64,000 bases of DNA, taken from contig NZ_MVIH01000011.1 of the NCBI RefSeq assembly GCF_002086695.1, positions 1 to 64,000 on the forward strand, given 5' to 3'. Shown in pieces: positions 1-8,453 of the stretch. The DNA is from Mycolicibacterium rhodesiae (GTDB taxonomy: Bacteria > Actinomycetota > Actinomycetes > Mycobacteriales > Mycobacteriaceae). A program made the position numbers and the translations under genes. The notes under the pieces were generated by a model that worked only from the letters and a program-made list of their open reading frames with translations, did not search any database and had not been told where the DNA came from. Positions within the stretch are counted from its first letter, which is position 1, and each line of letters begins with the position of its first letter.

Positions 1-71
1 GTCACACCGAGAGTCATCACCAACGGCGAACAGCCAAGACCATCTTCGCCGGAGTCTGCTTAACAGAATCA

Positions 72-1562
72 ATGTCAGTGGCCCGCCTTAGTATCGAACG
101 TATGTTCGGAAGAAGTCAGTACCACGACTACTTCGAGCCGTCGGACACGGCCGAGTCGCGTGCCCTGCTGGCCAGCATCGTCGCCTCCGCGAGGGCGGAG
201 AATCAGACGGCTGCCCGCCGGCTGGCGTCCATCGCCGAACTCTTCGAACTGCGACGCCGCGAACGCGGGGAACGAGAAGACTGGGCCGTCGACACCTGGG
301 CGGCCGTGGGCGCCGAAGTCTCTGCCGCGCTACGGATCAGCTCGGCCAAGGCGGGCAGCTACATGAACTACGGCTTGGCAATGAAGCAGCTGCCGGCGGT
401 CGCGGCCATCTTCATCGCCGGCGATATCGATGTGCAGATGTTCCAGACGGTTGTCTATCGCACCGCATTGATCACCGATGACGGCGTCCTTGCTGAGGTG
501 GACCGACGGTTGGCGCTGCGGGCTGCCCGGTGGCCGTCGATGACGCGCGGCCGGCTGGCATCCGAGATTGACCGCATCGTGGCCAAGCACGACCCCGATG
601 CGGTGCGCAGGGTCCGTGGGAAGGTCCGCGACCGCGAGGTGGTGTTCGGCGACGAGGACAACGGGTGCGTCGAGGTAATCGCGCGAGTGGCGGCGACCGA
701 CGCCGAACTGTTCAAGCGGCGGCTCGACGTGCTGGCCAACTCGGTATGCGACGCCGACCCGCGCACAGCAGGCCAGCGGCATGCCGATGCCTATGGCGCC
801 ATGGCGGCCAGCGCCGACCGGCTGGCCTGCCGGTGCGGCGACCCGGACTGTTCGGCCGCCTGCCAGCCCGCGCCGGGCGCGGTGGTGATTCACGTCGTCG
901 CCGAACGGGCCACCGTCGAAGGGCGCTCCGATGATCCCGGCTACCTGATCGACGCCGATTGGGTGATGCCGGCTGAGGTCGTGGCCGAGTTGGCCCGGGG
1001 CGCCAAGCTCAGTCCGCTGACTCACCCCGACGATCTCGCGCCGGAGCGGGGATACCGCCCTTCGCGCGCGCTCGCCGACTTCGTGCGCGCCCGCGATCTC
1101 ACCTGCCGCGCACCAGGTTGTGACCGGCCGGCCACGCACTGCGATCTGGACCATACGGTCCCGTATCCTTACGGCCCCACTCACGCCGGCAACATCAAAT
1201 GCTTGTGCCGTCGCTGTCATATCTTGAAGACGTTCTGGGGTTGGCGTGACACGCAATTGGCCGATGGAACGGTCATCTGGGAGCTGCCCGGGGATCAGAC
1301 GTATGTCACCACACCGGGCAGTGCGCTGTTGTTCCCCGGCTTGATGACGCCGACGCTGCCGCCGCTGCACCGACTGGCCGACATCGACGCACCGGGTGAT
1401 CGCACGCTGTTCATGCCGCGTCGAAAGACCACGCGGGCGCAGAACCGTGCGAAGTACGTCGCAGGCGAACGCCGGCACAACCACCGTCAACGCGCAGCAC
1501 GCCACAGCACACTGCTCGGACCGGCGCCACCGCCGAACGACGCTGATCCGCCGCCCTTTTAG
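72..1562 (+). CDS. 13E12 repeat family protein (DUF222 + HNH endonuclease)
   Basis: A 496-residue protein of the mycobacterial REP13E12 family. The N-terminal two thirds (about residues 30-330) look like the DUF222 helical domain. The C-terminal part carries an HNH nuclease module from about residue 344, with zinc-type pairs CRAPGC and CRRC around a DLDH core near residue 357. Such proteins exist in many copies in mycobacterial genomes and are linked to mobile or phage-integration loci; their cellular role is not settled. The basic, low-complexity tail after residue 440 is usual. The start is taken at the first ATG. No clear ribosome site or TANNNT box was seen, so a start a few codons later (ATG at 102) is possible. 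Confidence 0.88.
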   Translation: MSVARLSIERMFGRSQYHDYFEPSDTAESRALLASIVASARAENQTAARRLASIAELFELRRRERGEREDWAVDTWAAVGAEVSAALRISSAKAGSYMNYGLAMKQLPAVAAIFIAGDIDVQMFQTVVYRTALITDDGVLAEVDRRLALRAARWPSMTRGRLASEIDRIVAKHDPDAVRRVRGKVRDREVVFGDEDNGCVEVIARVAATDAELFKRRLDVLANSVCDADPRTAGQRHADAYGAMAASADRLACRCGDPDCSAACQPAPGAVVIHVVAERATVEGRSDDPGYLIDADWVMPAEVVAELARGAKLSPLTHPDDLAPERGYRPSRALADFVRARDLTCRAPGCDRPATHCDLDHTVPYPYGPTHAGNIKCLCRRCHILKTFWGWRDTQLADGTVIWELPGDQTYVTTPGSALLFPGLMTPTLPPLHRLADIDAPGDRTLFMPRRKTTRAQNRAKYVAGERRHNHRQRAARHSTLLGPAPPPNDADPPPF

Positions 1563-1596
1563 GCGGGAAAGACCAGCGCATTCGCGTGCGTCAATA

Positions 1597-1602
1597 TACG
1601 AT
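1597..1602 (+). promoter_or_regulatory. -10 box TACGAT, leaderless start of the DUF4436 gene
   Basis: The hexamer fits mycobacterial TANNNT and ends 6 nt before GTG 1609, so the transcript would begin at the start codon. It supports GTG 1609 over the longer open frame. Confidence 0.6.
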
Positions 1603-1608
1603 GCCCGC

Positions 1609-2514
1609 GTGACCACCGCCCCCGCCGAGCCGCAGAGCCCGGCTCCCGCCGCGCAACCCGCGTCACGTGGCAAGACAGTCGCCATCCTCACCGTGCTGGT
1701 CGTCGTGCTGGCCTACATCGTCACACTATTCGGCTACTGGTGGCTGTCCGGCTCCGCCAAGGAGCTGGAGGCGTCGGGTGAAAGCAACGGATCAGAGACG
1801 ACGGTGCTGATCACGTTGCAGTCGCTGCGCACCGTCGACTACAAGGTGGATGCCAAAGTGCTTGTCATCCCCGCAGATTCGCTGGTGGACGAGAAGCTGG
1901 ACACCCTCAAGGAAGACATCGCGGTGCGATTGCATCCGTGGAACTCCCTGGGCGACTTGAAGTTCCCGGCCGGCGCCGCACCGGCGGAGGTGACGACCAC
2001 CATCGACGTCGACGGCGATGTGAACACCTGGCCCTTCGATCGCTACCAGACCCAGGGCATCAGCGCGGATCTGCTGGTGGGCGAGGGCGAGGATCGCAAG
2101 ATCATTCCGGCCAAGGTTCAGATAGCCGGCGCCTTGCAGGGCTGGGACCTGTCCAGCGAGCAGGTCGCCCCGTCGCCCGCAGCCAAGGGTGACGGCGACG
2201 CGACGCAGGTGACCTTCAGCCGGGCCCTCGGTCCGCTGGCTTTCGACCTCGGCATCGTCATCGTGCTGCTCACGCTGCCGACCATCGCGATCTTCACCTC
2301 GGTGCTCGTGATCACCCGGCGCAAGCAATTCCAGATGCCGTTCGCAACGTGGTACGCCGCAATGCTGTTCGCGATAGTGCCGCTGCGCAACATCCTGCCG
2401 GGCGCGCCGCCGCCAGGTGCATGGATCGACATGGCGCTGGTGCTGTGGGTGATCGTCGCCCTGGTCGCGGCGATGGTGATGGTCGTCATCTCCTGGTTCA
2501 AACAGGTCGACTAG
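1609..2514 (+). CDS. DUF4436 family membrane protein
   Basis: A 301-residue protein starting at GTG 1609 (MTTAPAEPQ). A proline/alanine-rich N-terminus is followed by one membrane segment (about residues 18-42), an exported beta-rich region of about 150 residues, and three hydrophobic segments in the last 100 residues (LGIVIVLLTLPTIAIF and two more). This layout fits the actinobacterial DUF4436 family, whose function is unknown. The open frame extends upstream to 1396, but that part overlaps the 13E12 gene and has shadow-like composition. A TANNNT box 6 nt before GTG 1609 supports the shorter form. Confidence 0.75.
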   Translation: MTTAPAEPQSPAPAAQPASRGKTVAILTVLVVVLAYIVTLFGYWWLSGSAKELEASGESNGSETTVLITLQSLRTVDYKVDAKVLVIPADSLVDEKLDTLKEDIAVRLHPWNSLGDLKFPAGAAPAEVTTTIDVDGDVNTWPFDRYQTQGISADLLVGEGEDRKIIPAKVQIAGALQGWDLSSEQVAPSPAAKGDGDATQVTFSRALGPLAFDLGIVIVLLTLPTIAIFTSVLVITRRKQFQMPFATWYAAMLFAIVPLRNILPGAPPPGAWIDMALVLWVIVALVAAMVMVVISWFKQVD

Positions 2515-2617
2515 CGTTCAGCAGGCTCGCCGTCTGCGGCGACCGTATCGATCAGTTTTCCTGAGCGATGTGGTGTGAACGCGTGCAATATCGCGCCAAG
2601 ACTGTAGAACATGACTT

Positions 2618-3631
2618 ATGCGCTACGTAGCTGACAAAAACCGTTACGACGTAGCCGAATACGCGCGCAGCGGGAGAAGCGGCCTCATGCTGCCCCGCAT
2701 ATCGCTGGGACTGTGGAACAACTTCGGCGACGACCGACCGCTCGAGGTCCAGCGCGCCATCGTGCGGCGCGCCTTCGATCTGGGGGTGATCCACTTCGAC
2801 GCCGCCAACAACTACGGTCCGCCTGCCGGATCGGCAGAGAGCAACTTCGGGCGCATTCTTCACCAAGATCTGCGGCCGCATCGCGACGAGCTCATAATCT
2901 CGACCAAGGCCGGCTACGACATGTCCGAGGGGCCCTACGGGGAGTGGGGATCGCGCAAGACGATGCTCTCCTCGCTCGACCAGTCCCTGTCCCGGCTGAA
3001 CGTCGACTACGTCGATATCTTCTACTCGCACCGAACTGACCCCGATACGCCCATCGAGGAGACCATGGGGGCCCTGGCGCACGCCGTCCGGCAGGGCAAG
3101 GCTCTCTACGTCGGAGTATCGAACTACAATCCTGACGAAACGCGTTCCGCCGCTGCTGCTTTGACGGCTGAGGGGGTACCGCTGACGATTCACCAGCCCT
3201 GCTACAACATGTTCGAGCGTTCCCCAGAGCAGGGCCTGTGGGACGCAATCACCGAGATCGGCGCCGGCAGTATCGTCTACTCCCCGCTGGCCCAGGGTTT
3301 ACTGACTTCGCGCTACCTCAATGGAGTTCCGGCGGGTTCGCGAGCCAGTGTTGGCCGCTGGATGACTGAAGCCAACATCTCCGAGGTCTACCTGGAGCGG
3401 GCCCGTGGCCTCAATGCGATAGCGCAGCAACGCGGCCAATCGCTTGCGCAGCTGGCGATTACCTGGGTGCTCCGTCAGCCCGTGGTGACCAGTGCGCTGG
3501 TGGGCGCCTCCAGTACCGCACAACTTGAAGACAGTCTGCAGGCTTTGAACGGACCGGAGCTCACCGACGACGAGCTCGCACAAATTGAGATCTTCGCCGT
3601 TGACGGCACCGGCGAGGTTGCAGCCGAGTAA
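2618..3631 (+). CDS. aldo/keto reductase (YghZ/KCNAB-like)
   Basis: A 337-residue NADPH-dependent aldo/keto reductase with a TIM-barrel fold. Visible motifs are HFDAANNYG (catalytic Asp and Tyr, about residues 54-62), STKAGYD (catalytic Lys), YSHR (active-site His), GVSNY, and a cofactor-binding C-terminus (SALVGAS). The insertion PPAGSAE after the Tyr and the overall length fit the subfamily of E. coli YghZ (L-glyceraldehyde 3-phosphate reductase). The natural substrate cannot be read from sequence. The gene is monocistronic and ends 3 bp from the convergent AI-2E permease gene. Confidence 0.9.
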   Translation: MRYVADKNRYDVAEYARSGRSGLMLPRISLGLWNNFGDDRPLEVQRAIVRRAFDLGVIHFDAANNYGPPAGSAESNFGRILHQDLRPHRDELIISTKAGYDMSEGPYGEWGSRKTMLSSLDQSLSRLNVDYVDIFYSHRTDPDTPIEETMGALAHAVRQGKALYVGVSNYNPDETRSAAAALTAEGVPLTIHQPCYNMFERSPEQGLWDAITEIGAGSIVYSPLAQGLLTSRYLNGVPAGSRASVGRWMTEANISEVYLERARGLNAIAQQRGQSLAQLAITWVLRQPVVTSALVGASSTAQLEDSLQALNGPELTDDELAQIEIFAVDGTGEVAAE

Positions 3632-3634
3632 CCC

Positions 3635-4804
3635 CTACTGGCCCTGGGGCTCACCGTCCGCGGCGGCCGCAGTAGCTTCAGTCTCGGCCGTGATCCGCCG
3701 CCGGAACAACCGGCGGCGCTTCTCGGGCGGCTCGTGTGACGTCATCTCGACGCCCTTGTACACCGCGAGGTACACCGAGATCGTCGTGACGATGATGATC
3801 ATCAGAACCGGGCCCAGCACAATGCCCCAGAAGCCGAACATCGCGATCCCGGAGAACACCGCAAGCAGCATCAGCGCGGGATCCAACCGCGCCTCGCGTG
3901 GCACCAGGATGGGGCGCAGGAAGTTGTCGACGTTGGTGACGCCGATGATGTGGAACAGCACCACAAACAGGCCGCCGCCGATATTGCCGAAGAACATCAT
4001 CCCGATGCCGAACGGGATCGTGATGATGCCGCTGCCCAGCGGAATGACCGACAGTGCGGTCAAGAAGATCGCGAAGATGAAGAACCCGTTGTGGAAGCCG
4101 CCGATGTAGATCGACGCCGCACCCAGCAATCCCTGGACGAGCGCAATGATGAACTGGCCCTTCACCGTTCCCTTCACCATCGCGCCCATCTTGGCCAGAT
4201 AGAGGTCGGTGACCTCTTCGCCGAGCGGGTTGAGGCGACGGATCAGCGTCAGCAGCTGTTCCTGATTCGTCAGTAATGAGACCAGCACGTACAAGAAGAT
4301 GATCGCCGACGTGATCACGCCGATCGCCCCGCCCGCGGCGCCCTGCAATGCGTGCAGCAGCCAGCGGCCGAGGTTTTGGGAGATGTTCACCAGCGATTCG
4401 CGCACCGAGTCGGCGGTGACCGAGAAGTGGCCGAACGGGAGTTTGGCCAGCGCGTGGTTGGCGTAGTCCAGTGCCTGGTCGCCGACGGTCGACATGTCGG
4501 CGTTCTGCACCCATTCCGCCACATGCACCACCATGTGCGAAACCTGAAGCACCGCAAGCGTCAACAGCGCACCGACCGGAATGATGACGGTGGCCAGCGC
4601 GGCCAGCACCGTCATCGTCGCCGACAATCCGGTCCCGAACCGGCGCCTGCACCGGTTGTAGAGCGGGGTGAACAGGTAGGCGACGATCGCCGCGATCACC
4701 ACCAGGATGAAGTAGTGCCGCAGGAAGTAGGCGCCCAGCAGCACGGCGACCAGCGTGACGATCGCCAGCGCGCGCTTCTGGGTGACGGTGAACTCGGTGT
4801 TCAC
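3635..4804 (-). CDS. AI-2E family transporter (PF01594 type permease)
   Basis: A 389-residue polytopic membrane protein with about eight hydrophobic segments. The N-terminal pair (ALAIVTLVAVLLG, ILVVIAAIVAYLF), a central hydrophilic helix pair (residues ~80-150) and C-terminal helices with LGSGIITIPFGIG and DNFLRPILV are typical of the TqsA/YdiK-like AI-2E exporter family. Family members export small solutes or act in Na+/H+ exchange; the substrate here is unknown. The start is GTG 4804, 5 bp after the stop of the upstream SDR gene, so it is the last gene of the minus-strand run that begins with the sulfatase. The tail is rich in Arg, Ala and Glu. Confidence 0.87.
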   Translation of the reverse strand: MNTEFTVTQKRALAIVTLVAVLLGAYFLRHYFILVVIAAIVAYLFTPLYNRCRRRFGTGLSATMTVLAALATVIIPVGALLTLAVLQVSHMVVHVAEWVQNADMSTVGDQALDYANHALAKLPFGHFSVTADSVRESLVNISQNLGRWLLHALQGAAGGAIGVITSAIIFLYVLVSLLTNQEQLLTLIRRLNPLGEEVTDLYLAKMGAMVKGTVKGQFIIALVQGLLGAASIYIGGFHNGFFIFAIFLTALSVIPLGSGIITIPFGIGMMFFGNIGGGLFVVLFHIIGVTNVDNFLRPILVPREARLDPALMLLAVFSGIAMFGFWGIVLGPVLMIIIVTTISVYLAVYKGVEMTSHEPPEKRRRLFRRRITAETEATAAAADGEPQGQ

Positions 4805-4809
4805 GCCAA

Positions 4810-5583
4810 CTACTGATTCATCAGCCGGGTCAGGTGCTCCGCAATGTTGGGGTAGCGCTTGAGGTGTGCGCCGCCGTTGAGGTCGAGGATCTCGCCGGTG
4901 AGCCAGGATGACTGCGGCGAACACAGGAAGGCCACCGCATCGGCGATGTCCTGCGGCGTTCCCGCCCGGCCCAGCGCGGTGTTCTCGACGTACTCGTCGA
5001 CGACACCGGGGACCATGGCTGCGCCTTCGGTCAGCGGCGTGTGCACGAAGCCGGGCGCGACGGCATTGACCCGGATGCCGCGTGGACCCAACTCCAGCGC
5101 CGCCACCTGAGTCAGCATCGACAACCCGGCCTTCGCCGCGCAGTACGCGCTCATCCCGACTGCCGGCTGCCGGGCGTTGAGCGACGTCAGCGACACCAGC
5201 GCACCGCCCTCGCCGAGATGTCGGCCGGCATGCTTCATCACCAGGAACGCACCGTTGAGGCAGACGTCGACGACCGAGCGGAATTGCTCGGCGTCGAGCT
5301 CGGTGATGACACCGAAGCCGCTGAACCCCGCACAGTTGACCACCACGTGCAGGCCGCCTTCGCGGGCCACTGCATCGTCGAAAAGCGTTGCCACCGAGGA
5401 CTCGTCGGTTACCTCGACGTCCGCCCAGGTGTGTGGATCACCGAGCGTCGCCGCGCGTTCGCGGGCCAGATCGCTGTTGCGGTCGGCGATCGTCACGCGC
5501 ATGCCCTGGGCTGCCAGCGTCTGGGCCGTCGCCCAGCCGATCCCGGAAGCGCCTCCGACAATCACGGCTACCTTCTCGGTCAT
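4810..5583 (-). CDS. short-chain dehydrogenase/reductase (SDR)
   Basis: A classical SDR of 257 residues. It has the cofactor loop GGASGIG at about residues 9-15, NCAG, catalytic Ser in SLTSLNAR, YCAAK (Tyr-X3-Lys) and the C-terminal WLTGEILDLNGG common to FabG-like enzymes. Acidic residues after beta2 (ADRNSD) suggest NAD(H) preference. The ATG overlaps the stop of the upstream epimerase gene by 4 bp (5580-5583), so the two are translationally coupled. The substrate is unknown; pairing with an epimerase suggests sequential redox steps on a sugar or sterol-like compound. Confidence 0.88.
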   Translation of the reverse strand: MTEKVAVIVGGASGIGWATAQTLAAQGMRVTIADRNSDLARERAATLGDPHTWADVEVTDESSVATLFDDAVAREGGLHVVVNCAGFSGFGVITELDAEQFRSVVDVCLNGAFLVMKHAGRHLGEGGALVSLTSLNARQPAVGMSAYCAAKAGLSMLTQVAALELGPRGIRVNAVAPGFVHTPLTEGAAMVPGVVDEYVENTALGRAGTPQDIADAVAFLCSPQSSWLTGEILDLNGGAHLKRYPNIAEHLTRLMNQ

Positions 5584-6647
5584 GACACCTTCCCGTCGTT
5601 CTCCGGAGCTCCCCACTTGCGCCGCACGGCCTCCCACGGGTTGCCGTATCCCGGCGGCTGGCCGTAGTACGGCGACTGACGTTTGAGGTACTCGCGGGCC
5701 AGCGGTGCGATCATCCGGAAGATATAGCGCTTCCAGCCGACCTTGTCTGCGGTCTCGGCCAGCATGTCGGGCCAGGAGTAGTGCTGATGGGCAAGCACCT
5801 GTTGTGCGGTCGCCGAGTCCATCCAGTCGGTGGCGAACCAGCCGGCGTCGTCGTTCGGGTCGCCCTTGCGGCCCGCGGGCAACGCGCCAACCAGACCCAT
5901 CGCAGCGGCGGTGGACTGCCCGATGTCGCTCTGCCGCAACCGGTGGGTGTCGTCGCCACCGATCAGGAGGGTCTGGCCGACGACATCGGCGGTGGTGGCC
6001 GCCGCGAAGGCGAAGGCCACATCGCGGACGTCGACGGTCTGCAGCCGCCCATCGGCAGGCAGCACGCCTTCGAAGAAGATCAGGTTGGGATCCATACCGA
6101 GATTGGGTTCGGTGGTCAGCACCCCGCCGAGCCGCAGGATCACCCAGTCCAGACTCGAGGCCCGCACGATTCCCTCGGCCTCGACCTTGTGCTTGCCGTA
6201 GTTGTCGTACGGGTTGACCGGCGTCTGCGCGGTCAGCACGTCGGTAATGTGATGCGGGTTGCGCGGTCCGTACACCGCGATGCTGGAGGCCTGCACCAGC
6301 CGCGCCGGATTGGGATGAGCCTCAAGCGCTTTCACCAGATTGGCGGTCGCCCCGACGTTGACTTTGTAGGCCAGGTGCGGTTTGGCGTAGCACAGCGGTG
6401 GGATCACCGCGGCCAGGTGGATGACGGCGGCGGGGGAGACCTCGGCCGCCAGTTTCTCGACCGCGGCCGGGTCGGTGAGGTCCGCCCAGCGCACCTGGAC
6501 TCCGGCGGGGAGACCGGCAGCGGCCTTCTGGGTGGCCGGGGTTTCGAGGTCGGTGGCGACGACCCGGCGGCCGGTGGCGGCCAACTGCCTGACGGTGGCA
6601 CTTCCGACCAACCCGAACGCGCCGGTTACCAGCACAGCGTCGGACAT
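5580..6647 (-). CDS. NAD-dependent epimerase/dehydratase family protein
   Basis: A 355-residue extended SDR. It has the nucleotide-binding motif TGAFGLVG near the N-terminus, HLAAVIPP, catalytic YGKHK, and DVRDVAFAFA in the substrate half. It resembles UDP-sugar epimerases and actinobacterial 3beta-HSD-like proteins. The start ATG 6647 has a strong ribosome site (AAAGGGG). A 56-bp gap separates it from the FGE gene, and this gap holds a degenerate palindrome (see 6665-6679) that could regulate it independently. It is translationally coupled to the following SDR by a 4-bp overlap. Confidence 0.85.
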   Translation of the reverse strand: MSDAVLVTGAFGLVGSATVRQLAATGRRVVATDLETPATQKAAAGLPAGVQVRWADLTDPAAVEKLAAEVSPAAVIHLAAVIPPLCYAKPHLAYKVNVGATANLVKALEAHPNPARLVQASSIAVYGPRNPHHITDVLTAQTPVNPYDNYGKHKVEAEGIVRASSLDWVILRLGGVLTTEPNLGMDPNLIFFEGVLPADGRLQTVDVRDVAFAFAAATTADVVGQTLLIGGDDTHRLRQSDIGQSTAAAMGLVGALPAGRKGDPNDDAGWFATDWMDSATAQQVLAHQHYSWPDMLAETADKVGWKRYIFRMIAPLAREYLKRQSPYYGQPPGYGNPWEAVRRKWGAPENDGKVS

Positions 6648-6664
6648 CGAGCCCCTTTCCGTAT

Positions 6665-6679
6665 GAGAATGCGTTCTAG
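6665..6679. promoter_or_regulatory. degenerate KstR-like palindrome upstream of the epimerase gene
   Basis: Core AGAATGCGTTCT is a 12-bp dyad with two off-centre mismatches. Read on the minus strand, TAGAACGCATTCT resembles the KstR consensus TNNAACNNGTTNNA but has ATT in place of the second half-site GTT. It lies 18 bp before the start codon. It could be a weak KstR site or a site for another TetR-family regulator. Confidence 0.3.
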
Positions 6680-6703
6680 TGAAGCATGGGCGAGGTACTG
6701 GTC

Positions 6704-7564
6704 CTAGCGCTTCACGCAGCGGAATCCGATGTGGCTCATGCCGGTGTCGACCATCTGCGGGCGGCGCGCGGCGGGACGGTAGCGCATGCAGTAGCTGTCG
6801 GCGCACAGGAACGATCCGCCTTTTACGACCTTGCGTGGGACCGTGAACTGCGGTTGCGCGGGGTCGTAGCTGGCCGCCTCGCTGCCCGCCCACCAGTCGG
6901 TGGTCCACTCCCACACGTTGCCGGCCATGTCGAACAGTCCGTATCCGTTGGGTCCGAACGTGCCGACGTCGGTGGTGCGTCCGTAGCCGGGTTCCGGGCG
7001 CCAGGGGAAGTCGCCGTGCCAATAGTTCGCCAGACGCTCGCCGGGTCCTTCCGGTTGATCGCCCCACGTGTAGTCGGCGTGCGCGCGCCCGCCGCGGGCC
7101 GCGGTCTCCCATTCTGCCTCGGTCGGCAATGCCAGCCCTGCCCAGGCCGCGTAGGCTTCGGCGTCCTCATACGCGACGTGAACGACCGGGTGCGCGGCGC
7201 GTTTGGCGATCGACGAACCGGGTCCCAACGGGTGCCGCCACGAGGCGCCGGGGGTCCAGGTCCACCACTGGCTGAGGTGACGCAGGTCGACGGGTCCGCT
7301 GGTCCGGCGGAACACCATCGAGCCCGGTTGCAGGTTGACCGGCGGCGCGCCCGGATAGTCGGCCGGGTTCAGCGGCCGCTCGGCAACGGTGAGATAGTCT
7401 GTCGCCGAGACGAATTGGTCGAAGTCGGCGTTGGTGACCTGATAGGGCTGAATCCAGAAGCCGTCGACGGTCACCGGTCGCGTAGGGGCCTCTTCGGGGT
7501 AGTGCAGATCGGAGCCCAGCATGGCGGTCTGCGCGGGGATCGCAACCAGTTCGGGCTCAGTCAC
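6704..7564 (-). CDS. formylglycine-generating enzyme (sulfatase-modifying factor)
   Basis: A 286-residue SUMF1/FGE-sulfatase domain protein. It oxidises the active-site cysteine of sulfatases to C-alpha-formylglycine. Diagnostic parts are NADFDQFV, VVHVAYEDAEAYAAWAG, LPTEAEWE, NGYGLFDMAGNVWEW and the active-site segment GGSFLCADSYCMRYR. Both copper-binding catalytic cysteines are present (about C254 and C259), so it is a true FGE and not one of the cysteine-less homologues (EgtB-like, PvdO). The start GTG 7564 overlaps the end of the HAD gene by 8 bp. The sulfatase two genes upstream is the obvious client. Confidence 0.92.
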   Translation of the reverse strand: MTEPELVAIPAQTAMLGSDLHYPEEAPTRPVTVDGFWIQPYQVTNADFDQFVSATDYLTVAERPLNPADYPGAPPVNLQPGSMVFRRTSGPVDLRHLSQWWTWTPGASWRHPLGPGSSIAKRAAHPVVHVAYEDAEAYAAWAGLALPTEAEWETAARGGRAHADYTWGDQPEGPGERLANYWHGDFPWRPEPGYGRTTDVGTFGPNGYGLFDMAGNVWEWTTDWWAGSEAASYDPAQPQFTVPRKVVKGGSFLCADSYCMRYRPAARRPQMVDTGMSHIGFRCVKR

Positions 7565-8453
7565 TGAAGACGGTCTTCCAGTCGTCGCGCATGCTGGCGC
7601 GCGTCCACCCGGCTTTCTCGACATGTTGCAGAGCGCTCTCTGCGCCTGCGTCGTAGGCGAATTCACGCTCGGCGTCGTCGTGGTGGACCAGCAGTGCCAG
7701 CGACGGACCCGACCCGGCCGCGGTGTACTGCAGCATCTCGATATCGCCGTTGGAGTTGCCCGCCGCAAAGATCGGCCGCCGGCCAACTCGCGCCCAGATG
7801 CGGACCGGCTTGACCGGGCCGTCGTTGAGGAACTCCGGTTGAGCCGTGGTCAGCAGTTCACCATTCTGGAAGATCAGGCCGACCGAACTACCGATCACCC
7901 GTTCCGGCGGGACGCCGTACATCGATGTCGTCACCGGCCGCATGAAGTCGCGTCCGCCGCCGGAGACGATGTAGTTGGTGAAGCCGAACGACTCGAGGTA
8001 GCGCAGCAGTTCGATCATCGGTGCATACCCGCATGCGGTGTACGGCCGGCCGAGTGTCGGATGCTTTGCGTCGGCGAAAAACGCGTTCACCCGCGCCGCG
8101 TGCTCCTCGGTGGTGATGGTGGCGTTGGCTGAAAGAACTGCTTTGGCAAGGAGTTTCAGGTCGGAGTCGTCACCGTCGTAGTGCTTGGTGACGGCGTCGC
8201 CGAACCAGCCCAGATCGCCGGATGCAGCGGCGGTGTAGGGCTGTTCGGTAGCCAGCGCGGGATCGCGCGCGACCTGTTCGGCGATCCGGCGGACCAGGAA
8301 GTCGAGCTGGATGTATGCCGGCTTCTCGCACCACAGCGTGCCGTCGTTGTCGAACACGGCGACGCGCTCCTCGGGTGCCACCGAGTCGACGGCACGCGCG
8401 GCGAACTCGACGAGTGCCGATTTCGCGGCCCCGTCGGCCCACAACTCCAGCAT
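7557..8453 (-). CDS. HAD-superfamily hydrolase (phosphoserine phosphatase-like)
   Basis: A 298-residue HAD hydrolase. Motif I FDNDGTLW has the nucleophile D35 and general acid D37. Motif II SGGGRDF follows, and the motif IV region is near FAAGNSNGDIEM. The large cap between motifs I and II and the GNSNGD ending are seen in SerB-like proteins that occur next to arylsulfatases in actinobacteria. The ATG directly follows the sulfatase stop (TAGATG), so the two are tightly coupled. The substrate is unknown; a role in handling phosphorylated products of sulfatase substrates is only an inference. Confidence 0.85.
   Translation of the reverse strand: MLELWADGAAKSALVEFAARAVDSVAPEERVAVFDNDGTLWCEKPAYIQLDFLVRRIAEQVARDPALATEQPYTAAASGDLGWFGDAVTKHYDGDDSDLKLLAKAVLSANATITTEEHAARVNAFFADAKHPTLGRPYTACGYAPMIELLRYLESFGFTNYIVSGGGRDFMRPVTTSMYGVPPERVIGSSVGLIFQNGELLTTAQPEFLNDGPVKPVRIWARVGRRPIFAAGNSNGDIEMLQYTAAGSGPSLALLVHHDDAEREFAYDAGAESALQHVEKAGWTRASMRDDWKTVFSD

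Noticed and set aside
2600..2618. TAGAACATGACTTA before the aldo/keto reductase as a KstR site
   Set aside because: The second half-site has two mismatches to GTT, and it would overlap the start codon.
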